Source: CALCTE01 sp045627885
Lineage (GTDB): Bacteria; Bacillota; Clostridia; Oscillospirales; CAG-272
Reading direction: 5' to 3'
DNA: 29,511 bases
NCBI GenBank assembly: GCA_045627885.1
Contig: JAZQOM010000071.1
Coordinates: 1 to 29,511, forward strand
Part shown: positions 6,736-12,612 of the stretch, piece by piece
How positions within the stretch are numbered: the stretch's first letter is position 1
How the letters are laid out: the number at the start of each line of letters is the position of its first letter
Notes under the pieces: generated by a model
Told to the model about the DNA's origin: nothing
Database searches by the model: none
What the model saw: the letters and a program-made list of their open reading frames with translations, nothing else
Position numbers and translations under genes: made by a program

Positions 6736-9381
6736 TTATTTGCTCTTGTGAATCTTTCTTTCTACAAATTTTACAATCTCTACTATCGGAATAATGAGCA
6801 GCGCAAGACCGAGCGCCGTGAAGTATTCTTTTGCGTCAATCGAAGCAAAGTCGAATGCTTTTCTCAAGAACGGTATGTATATTACCGCGGTGGTGAGAAC
6901 AAGGCTTGCAACACCTGCAAGATATAAGAACATATTCTTTGTCTTCAGCGTGAATATTGAGCCTCTCTGCGACCTCATATTTATACTGTGGAATATTTCT
7001 GCCATGCTCATAGTAAGGAATGCCATCGTAGTACCGTCCTTCGACGCTTCCATAATGTTGAAATTATGGGCTTCCATAAAGTGACCGATGTAGAATGCGG
7101 CAAGAGTAAGAAGCGTTATCACGATGCCCTGGTATGCGATATCTACGCCCATACCGCCTGCAAAAACGCCCTCGTTTGACTTTCTCGGTCTTCTCTGCAT
7201 CGTGTTGCCCTCGGCTTTTTCCATACCGAGTGCAAGAGCGGGGAAGCAGTCGGTTATGAGGTTAATCCACAAAAGGTGAACGGGCTTGAATATCGTAAAG
7301 CCTATCATCGTAGCGGTAAATATGGTAAAGACTTCGCTCATATTCGAGCTCAAGAGGAACTGTATTGCTTTTCTTATATTGTCGTAGATTCGTCTGCCTT
7401 CCTCAACCGCGCCGACGATAGTCGCGAAGTTGTCGTCTGCAAGAACCATATCGGCAACATTCTTTGTGACATCCGTTCCCGTGATACCCATTCCGACGCC
7501 GATGTCGGCGGCTTTTATCGAAGGAGCATCGTTTACGCCGTCACCGGTCATAGCCGTAACATATCCCGCCGAGCGCCATGCGTTGACGATTCTTGTTTTG
7601 TGCTCGGGCTGAACTCTTGCGTAAACTCCGATGTTCTTGAACCTCTGCGTAAACTCCTCGTCACTCATTTTGTCGAGGTCGGAGCCGCTTATAGCTTCGA
7701 TGCCGGTGTCGAGAATGCCGAGCTCCTTTGCTATCGCGCTTGCCGTGTCAACATGGTCTCCGGTTATCATAACCGCACGGATTCCCGCCGACTTGCATTC
7801 TTCGATTGCGGCTTTGACTTCCGGTCTCACGGGGTCAATCATTCCGACAAGTCCGATAAAGCACAAATCGTTTTCAAGCGCCTCGGGGGAGCAGTCCGCC
7901 GGCATTCCGGAGTGCTTTTTGTAAGCTCCCATCAGAACGCGGAGCGCACTTGTAGCCATTTCCTTGTTGGCTGCCATAATTCTTTCTCTCGCTTCGTCGT
8001 TGAGAGCTTTTTCAACGCCCGCGTCGAGATAAGTTGTGCAGCACGATAGAACAACATCGGGCGCACCCTTTGTATACTGTATAAACGAGCCGTCGCTTGC
8101 GGCGTGAACTGTGCTCATCATTTTTCGCATACTGTCAAACGGAGCTTCACCGACTCTCGGCTCATTCTGCTTTGTTGCGTTTTTGTTCTGATTGCATTTT
8201 GTCGCCCAGTTAACGAGAGCGCATTCCGTCGGCTCTCCCTTTGCGTCGCCGAGCTCATCGTCGTATTCGGCATCGGAGCAGAGCGACATTGCCTTTGCCA
8301 AAAGCTCATCATTTCCGCCGAAGCTTTTTACGACGGTCATTTTGTTCTGTGTTAAAGTACCCGTCTTATCCGAGCAGATTATCTGCGCGCAGCCGAGCGT
8401 TTCAACGGCGGTAAGCTTTCTTATTATCGCGCTTCTCTTGCTCATATTGGTAACGCCTATCGACAGAACGATGGTGACTACCGCGGCAAGACCTTCGGGA
8501 ATTGCGGCAACCGCAAGACTCACTGCTATCATAAACGAATTGAGCACGCCTTCCAAGCCGAAGTCGCCCGTTTTGATAAATCCTACCGCAAATATGATGA
8601 CGCAGATTCCTATAACGAGATATGTAAGAATTCTGCTGAGCTGTGCAAGCTTAATCTGAAGGGGAGTGCTTCCGTCTTCCGCTTTGGCAAGAGCGTCGGC
8701 AATTTTGCCCATCTCCGTACCCATACCCGTAGCGGTAACGACCATTACGCCTCTGCCGTATGCGACCGTGCTTCCCATATAAGCCATATTAACTCTGTCT
8801 CCGAGAGGAACATCGTTTCTGTCGCCGAGGGATATGGCATCAAGACTCTTTGTAACGGGAACACTTTCGCCCGTCAGAGCGGCTTCCTCAATCTTTAAGC
8901 TGTTACATTCGATTATTCTGCCGTCTGCGGGAACGGAGTCGCCCGCTTCGAGAATGACAATATCGCCTGCAACAATGTCTTCGCTCTTGACCTTGACGAC
9001 TTTTCCGTCACGCATCACATTACTTGTTGCGGCTGCCATTTCCTGCAAGGCTTCTATTGCTTTTTCGGCTTTTTCTTCCTGGAATACGCCGAGTATCGCA
9101 TTGACGATGACAACAAACAGAATGATGAATACATCGACAAAGCTTTCGTGCTGAATTATTGATGTTACGGCTGATATTGCGGCTGCAGCAAGAAGAATAA
9201 TAATCATCGGGTCAGCCATCTGCTCGAAGAATCTTCTTATTACGGATTTCTTCTTTGCCGCCGTGAGCTTGTTCTTTCCGTTTTCGGCAAGCCTTTTTTC
9301 GGCTTCATCCGAAGAAAGACCGTTTTTGTCGGAACCGAGCTTCGCAAGAGTGCTTTCCGCGCTTTCAAGATAGTGCTTCAA
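6736..9381 (-). CDS. P-type cation-transporting ATPase (Ca2+/Mn2+ type, P2A-like)
   Basis: About 881 aa, the usual length. It shows the full P-type set: LTGES in the actuator domain, M4 motif IPEGL, phosphorylation motif CSDKTGTLTQNK (Asp near residue 338), KGAPD for nucleotide binding, MITGDHVDTA, and TGDGVNDAPSIKAADIG. Ion-site residues of SERCA-like pumps are kept: Glu in PEGL, Asn and Glu in SSNMSEV (M5), and Asn-Thr-Asp in NLITDCFPA (M6). It should export Ca2+ or Mn2+ across the cytoplasmic membrane. The Mn2+-type riboswitch directly upstream points to Mn2+ as the physiological cargo or signal. Start choice: AAAGGA stands 9 bases before TTG 9379-9381, giving an N-terminus MKHYLESAE typical of the family. 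ATGs at 9390 and 9399 overlap or precede that site and remain possible. Confidence 0.9.
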   Translation of the reverse strand: MKHYLESAESTLAKLGSDKNGLSSDEAEKRLAENGKNKLTAAKKKSVIRRFFEQMADPMIIILLAAAAISAVTSIIQHESFVDVFIILFVVIVNAILGVFQEEKAEKAIEALQEMAAATSNVMRDGKVVKVKSEDIVAGDIVILEAGDSVPADGRIIECNSLKIEEAALTGESVPVTKSLDAISLGDRNDVPLGDRVNMAYMGSTVAYGRGVMVVTATGMGTEMGKIADALAKAEDGSTPLQIKLAQLSRILTYLVIGICVIIFAVGFIKTGDFGLEGVLNSFMIAVSLAVAAIPEGLAAVVTIVLSIGVTNMSKRSAIIRKLTAVETLGCAQIICSDKTGTLTQNKMTVVKSFGGNDELLAKAMSLCSDAEYDDELGDAKGEPTECALVNWATKCNQNKNATKQNEPRVGEAPFDSMRKMMSTVHAASDGSFIQYTKGAPDVVLSCCTTYLDAGVEKALNDEARERIMAANKEMATSALRVLMGAYKKHSGMPADCSPEALENDLCFIGLVGMIDPVRPEVKAAIEECKSAGIRAVMITGDHVDTASAIAKELGILDTGIEAISGSDLDKMSDEEFTQRFKNIGVYARVQPEHKTRIVNAWRSAGYVTAMTGDGVNDAPSIKAADIGVGMGITGTDVTKNVADMVLADDNFATIVGAVEEGRRIYDNIRKAIQFLLSSNMSEVFTIFTATMIGFTIFKPVHLLWINLITDCFPALALGMEKAEGNTMQRRPRKSNEGVFAGGMGVDIAYQGIVITLLTLAAFYIGHFMEAHNFNIMEASKDGTTMAFLTMSMAEIFHSINMRSQRGSIFTLKTKNMFLYLAGVASLVLTTAVIYIPFLRKAFDFASIDAKEYFTALGLALLIIPIVEIVKFVERKIHKSK

Positions 9382-9411
9382 ATATGTCATTCCTTTCATT
9401 GATATATATAT

Positions 9412-9452
9412 TAAAAAAGACTCATAGACAGGTTTATCCTGCCTATGAGTCT
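9412..9452 (-). terminator. Riboswitch-controlled intrinsic terminator before the P-type ATPase gene
   Basis: On the minus strand, positions 9452-9438 (AGACTCATAGGCAGG) pair with 9432-9418 across a 5-base loop, one G-U wobble included, and the stem runs into six U residues (9418-9413). It ends ~32 bases before the start codon. Its 5' arm begins with AGAC, which can also close the aptamer's basal stem with GTCT at the transcript start, so the two folds compete. Mn2+ binding would favour read-through (an ON switch), as known for this riboswitch class. Confidence 0.88.
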
Positions 9453-9546
9453 GGTTCTCTTACATTCAGCCCAGACTGATTGCTCAGCCATGCTTGTTGA
9501 ACTGAAACATACCGCACGCGGCATGGGAACTACTCCCCCAAAAGAC
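9453..9546 (-). ncRNA. yybP-ykoY family (Mn2+) riboswitch aptamer
   Basis: The minus-strand leader starts near 9546 with GUCUUUU followed by GGGGGAGUAGU (about 9539-9529), the hallmark L1 sequence of the yybP-ykoY class. Further stems follow (the GCAUGG region and a CAGUCUGGGCUG hairpin), and the 3' part ends in AAGAGAACC next to the terminator. The predicted transcription start (7 bases after the -10) coincides with the 5' arm of the basal stem. The class is known to sense Mn2+ and to control Mn exporters, including P-type ATPases in lactic acid bacteria, and a P-type ATPase follows here. I could not run a covariance model; the call rests on the motif, terminator and downstream gene. Confidence 0.82.
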
Positions 9547-9552
9547 AATATA

Positions 9553-9580
9553 ATTATACCAAAACAAATTCATTTGTCAA
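9553..9580 (-). promoter_or_regulatory. Consensus sigma-A promoter of the Mn2+ riboswitch/P-type ATPase transcript
   Basis: On the minus strand TTGACA (9575-9580) and TATAAT (9553-9558) are both perfect, with a 16-base spacer. Predicted initiation near 9546 places the first transcribed base at the start of the aptamer. Confidence 0.85.
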
Positions 9581-9587
9581 TAGCGTA

Positions 9588-9633
9588 TGAATTTATAGTA
9601 CAAATATTTTGTGAATTTATAGTACAAATATTT
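9588..9633. repeat. Two 22-bp direct repeats upstream of the ATPase promoter
   Basis: Positions 9588-9609 and 9612-9633 are identical 22-mers with core ATAGTACAAATATTT, repeated at a 24-bp period. The first copy ends 8 bp upstream of the minus-strand -35 element, and the pair lies 60-105 bp upstream of the plus-strand T-box promoter. The position suits a paired operator or an AT-rich UP element. No known operator consensus is recognised. Confidence 0.75.
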
Positions 9634-9692
9634 GCAGATTCAGACTTTTTGATAAAAAAATCAACATATATTTTAATTTTTCGGAAAATCCC

Positions 9693-9720
9693 TTGACACG
9701 GGGCAATTTGATGTGATAAT
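9693..9720 (+). promoter_or_regulatory. Promoter of T-box unit 1
   Basis: TTGACA (9693-9698), a 16-base spacer and GATAAT (9715-9720), with TG one base before the -10 (extended -10). It drives the Ile-type T-box leader and the first acyl-CoA synthetase. Confidence 0.75.
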
Positions 9721-9737
9721 ATTACAAGGTAAATAAA

Positions 9738-9985
9738 AGCTGTGACGAAGACGGTCGCGGATAGCCGTATGCAGAGAGCCGATGGTTGGTGAAAATCGGT
9801 TGCGTTTACCGTAAGACCTATCACTTCCGAGCTGAGATGCCGAAACAGTTTAAGCATCTCCGATTACATCGCGTTAAGATGAGTGGAGTAATAGCTCCGA
9901 GAGAGGTCGCCGTTTTCGGCGGCAATTTGAGTGGTACCGCGGGAATTCACCCGTCTCAAAGTTATTTGAGACGGGTTTTTATTTT
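9738..9985 (+). ncRNA. T-box riboswitch 1, specifier read as ATC (isoleucine)
   Basis: A T-box leader with GACGAAGAC on the 5' side of the specifier loop, GCAGAGAGCC (AG bulge region), the distal-loop sequence GGTTGGTGAAAATCGG, the TTCCGAGC linker and the T-box GAGTGGTACCGCGGG at 9929-9943. The T-box departs from the usual AGGGTGG in its first bases. The specifier lies in CCT-ATC-A-CTTCCGAG, and I assign ATC at 9820-9822 by aligning all three leaders of this window at the TTCC(C)GAG anchor. One-base shifts would give TAT or TCA, so a fold should confirm it. Uncharged tRNA-Ile would stabilise the antiterminator and allow transcription into the acyl-CoA synthetase. Confidence 0.9.
9949..9985 (+). 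terminator. T-box 1 regulated terminator
   Basis: A 12-bp perfect stem (ACCCGTCTCAAA / TTTGAGACGGGT) with loop GTTA is followed by TTTTATTTTTG. It overlaps sequence that follows the T-box and acts as the off state when tRNA is charged. Confidence 0.9.
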
Positions 9986-10004
9986 TGTTTTCAGGAGGCA
10001 TCCT

Positions 10005-12269
10005 ATGTCGGCAGTTTCACAGAATGAGCTATACGAAGTCGCACGCAGAATACGCGAAATGCGTGAAATCTGCGGATTTGGCATTGACGAGATGGCTGAA
10101 AAGACCGAAGTCAGTGCAAAGGAATATTCGGATTACGAATCGGGAGCGCTCGATTTCCCTTTTTCATTTATACACAAATGCTCGCTTGCGCTCGGCGTCG
10201 ATATCACAGACCTTCTCGAGGGCAGAAGCGCAAGACTTTCGTCATACACGGTAACGAGAAAGGGAATGGGACAGCAGACTGCAAAGGAAGACGGCATAGA
10301 TATACAGAATCTCGCTCCCATGTTCAGAAAGAAGATTGCAGAGCCTTATTGGGTAAGATACGAGTATAACGCCGACCTGCAGGATAAGCCAATACATCTT
10401 GCAAAGCATTCCGGTCAGGAATTCGACTTCATTATGAGCGGAAAGCTCAAGGTTCAGATAGGCGACAACATAGAGTATCTCGGAGAGGGCGACAGTATCT
10501 ACTATAACAGCTCCACTCCTCACGGAATGATTGCGGTTGACGGCAAAGAATGCCTTTTCGTCGCCGTCGTGCTTCCAGGAGAAAACGAAAAAGAGAATGT
10601 TATAAGGGATACGCTCATATATAAGCACAGCGACGCGGGACTTGTAAGCGATAAATTCGTCAAGACAACCGAGAATGAGAACGGCGCTTTGCAGAGCATC
10701 TCGTTTGAGGGAGAGGACAAGTTCAACTTCGGCTTTGACATTGTTGACGCCATAGCCAAAAAGAATCCAGACAAGCTCGCGATGCTCCATATATCGAGAG
10801 AAAAAGTCGAGAGAAGATTTACATTCAATGACATAAAACGCGCATCGAATCAGACGGCAAATTACTTCAAGTCGCTCGGCATAAAGAAAGGCGACAGAGT
10901 AATGCTCGTGTTAAAGCGCCACTATCAGTTCTGGTTTGCGATGATAGCGCTCCACAAGCTGGGCGCAGTTGCGATACCGGCTACAAATCAGCTTCTTGCA
11001 CACGATTTTGAATACAGATTCAATGCCGCGGGAGTTACTGCCGTACTCTGTACTGCGGACGGCGATGTTGCCGAGCAGGCGGATATCGCCGCGGCAAATT
11101 CGCCTACGGTAAAGCATAAGATTCTTGTCGGCGGCAAGAGAGACGGCTGGCATGATTTTGACGAGGAGTATTCGCTTTACAGCGCACATTTTTACAGAAG
11201 CGCCGATTCGGCTTGCGGCGATGAGCCGATGCTTATGTTCTTTACATCCGGAACAACCGGATATCCGAAGATTGCCGTACACAGCTTCAAGTATCCGCTC
11301 GGACATTATATAACGGCCAAATACTGGCACGGCGTAAGCTCCGACGGTCTGCACTTCACGATATCCGATACCGGCTGGGGAAAAGCTCTGTGGGGCAAGC
11401 TCTACGGTCAATGGCTCTGTGAGGGTGCCGTATTTGTATACGACTTTGACAGATTTGATGCATCTGATATTCTTCCTATGTTTGCAAAGTATAAGATAAC
11501 CACATTCTGCGCGCCTCCCACGATGCTCAGATTGATGATAAAGCAGGATATTTCAAAATACGACCTTTCATCGGTAGTCCATATGACTACCGCGGGAGAA
11601 GCGCTCAATCCCGAGGTTTACAGACAGTTTGAAAAGGCGACGGGACTTCGCATTATGGAAGGCTTCGGACAGACGGAGCTCACTCTTGCGATAGCTAATC
11701 TTATCGGCAATACTCATAAGCTCGGCTCGATGGGAAAACCGACTCCGCTTTACGATATTGACCTTGTCGATTCGGAGGGCAATTCCGTTCCCGTAGGCGA
11801 GCCCGGCGAGATTATCGTAAGAACCGCAAAAGGAACGCCCTGCGGACTTTTCTGCGGATATTACAACAATAATGACGATACAAAAGCCGCATGGCACGAC
11901 GGATGCTATCACACCGGAGATACGGCATGGCGCGACGAGGATGGCTTCTATTGGTATGTCGGCAGAGTTGATGATGTAATCAAATCGTCAGGATATCGTA
12001 TCGGGCCTTTCGAGATTGAAAGCGTCATAATGGAGCTCCCGTATGTTCTCGAATGCGGCGTATCGGCAGCACCCGACGAGGTAAGAGGTCAGGTTGTAAA
12101 GGCAAGCGTTGTGCTTGTTCCCGGCACCGAGCCCACCGAGGAACTCAAAAAAGAGATACAAGAGTATGTCAAGAAGCATACCGCTCCGTATAAGTATCCG
12201 AGAATAGTCGTCTTCCGCGACAGTCTTCCCAAGACGACAAACGGAAAAATTCGCAGAAATCAGCTTTGA
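10005..12269 (+). CDS. HTH-cupin-acyl-CoA synthetase (AMP-forming), under an Ile T-box
   Basis: 754 aa with three parts. Residues 8-66 are an XRE-type helix-turn-helix (ARRIREMREICGFGIDEMAE...). About 105-190 is a cupin_2 domain (KHSGQEFDF, GEGDSIYYNSSTPHGM). About 235-754 is an ANL-family adenylating enzyme with P-loop FFTSGTTGYPKIA (near 412), EGFGQTE, YHTGD, GRVDDVIKSSGYRI (near 650) and the C-terminal PKTTNGKI lysine. It should convert a carboxylate, ATP and CoA to an acyl-CoA, AMP and PPi. HTH-cupin is the architecture of a ligand-sensing repressor, so fusion to an enzyme is odd. The open frame extends back into the T-box; ATG 10005 is chosen for AGGAGG six bases before it. With VOR and aminotransferase downstream, the likely substrate is a branched-chain acid, perhaps 2-methylbutyrate (inference). 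Confidence 0.88.
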   Translation: MSAVSQNELYEVARRIREMREICGFGIDEMAEKTEVSAKEYSDYESGALDFPFSFIHKCSLALGVDITDLLEGRSARLSSYTVTRKGMGQQTAKEDGIDIQNLAPMFRKKIAEPYWVRYEYNADLQDKPIHLAKHSGQEFDFIMSGKLKVQIGDNIEYLGEGDSIYYNSSTPHGMIAVDGKECLFVAVVLPGENEKENVIRDTLIYKHSDAGLVSDKFVKTTENENGALQSISFEGEDKFNFGFDIVDAIAKKNPDKLAMLHISREKVERRFTFNDIKRASNQTANYFKSLGIKKGDRVMLVLKRHYQFWFAMIALHKLGAVAIPATNQLLAHDFEYRFNAAGVTAVLCTADGDVAEQADIAAANSPTVKHKILVGGKRDGWHDFDEEYSLYSAHFYRSADSACGDEPMLMFFTSGTTGYPKIAVHSFKYPLGHYITAKYWHGVSSDGLHFTISDTGWGKALWGKLYGQWLCEGAVFVYDFDRFDASDILPMFAKYKITTFCAPPTMLRLMIKQDISKYDLSSVVHMTTAGEALNPEVYRQFEKATGLRIMEGFGQTELTLAIANLIGNTHKLGSMGKPTPLYDIDLVDSEGNSVPVGEPGEIIVRTAKGTPCGLFCGYYNNNDDTKAAWHDGCYHTGDTAWRDEDGFYWYVGRVDDVIKSSGYRIGPFEIESVIMELPYVLECGVSAAPDEVRGQVVKASVVLVPGTEPTEELKKEIQEYVKKHTAPYKYPRIVVFRDSLPKTTNGKIRRNQL

Positions 12270-12286
12270 TAATTTAATAAAATATA

Positions 12287-12315
12287 TTGACAAACAGCTT
12301 TCCTTATGATAAAAT
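12287..12315 (+). promoter_or_regulatory. Promoter of T-box unit 2
   Basis: TTGACA (12287-12292), 17-base spacer and TAAAAT (12310-12315) with TG one base upstream (extended -10). There is no terminator between the first synthetase and this promoter, so read-through from unit 1 would also have to pass T-box 2. Confidence 0.75.
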
Positions 12316-12324
12316 CTAAACATT

Positions 12325-12586
12325 AAAAGCATGGACGAAGAGTGCACGGTTGTTGTTTTTACAGAGAGACGGCGGATGGTGTGAGCCGTCAGAGTGATTT
12401 CCGTGTTTGTAGCTTCCGAGCTGAAAAGAAGAAAGGCTATGCCGAGTAGAGCTTTTTCGTATCCGCCGCGTTAAGGCGAGTGGAGTTGATAGACTCCGAG
12501 AGTGGTCGCCTGCATAGGCGGCAATTTGAGTGGTACCGCGGGATACACCCGTCTCAAAGTAAAGCTTTGGGGCGGGTGTTTTTGCT
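12325..12586 (+). ncRNA. T-box riboswitch 2, specifier read as GTA (valine)
   Basis: Same leader architecture as T-box 1: GACGAAGAG, ACAGAGAGAC, GCTTCCGAGCT and the T-box GAGTGGTACCGCGGG at 12528-12542, identical to that of T-box 1. The specifier loop 3' side reads TTT-GTA-G-CTTCCGAG, and I assign GTA (Val) at 12409-12411 by alignment with the other two leaders; a one-base shift would read TGT (Cys). It precedes the second acyl-CoA synthetase and, with no further terminator seen, the VOR and aminotransferase genes, so this tRNA-Val signal would control the shared enzymes. Confidence 0.9.
12545..12586 (+). terminator. T-box 2 regulated terminator
   Basis: ACACCCGTCTCAAAG pairs with CTTTGGGGCGGGTGT (two wobble pairs) around a short loop and is followed by a run of five T. 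The stem resembles the T-box 1 terminator in sequence, fitting duplication of the whole leader. Confidence 0.88.
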
Positions 12587-12612
12587 TGTCCCGGAACGGA
12601 GAAAAGATACCG

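Noticed and set aside
7276..8049. Long plus-strand open frame (257 codons) inside the P-type ATPase gene
   Set aside because: It is antisense to conserved ATPase motifs, has no ribosome binding site and encodes a Cys/His/Arg-rich sequence typical of shadow frames.
9640..9665. Small TTGAT...ATCAA hairpin with A/T runs in the gap before T-box 1, considered as a terminator
   Set aside because: The stem is only about five AT-rich pairs and belongs to no transcript end; it is probably chance in AT-rich DNA.
9786..10004. N-terminal extension of the first synthetase frame through the T-box
   Set aside because: The extension translates T-box and terminator sequence; the AGGAGG site at 9993-9998 fixes the start at 10005.
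12502..12612. N-terminal extension of the second synthetase frame through T-box 2
   Set aside because: Same reason: it translates the antiterminator and terminator region, and homology begins after 12613.
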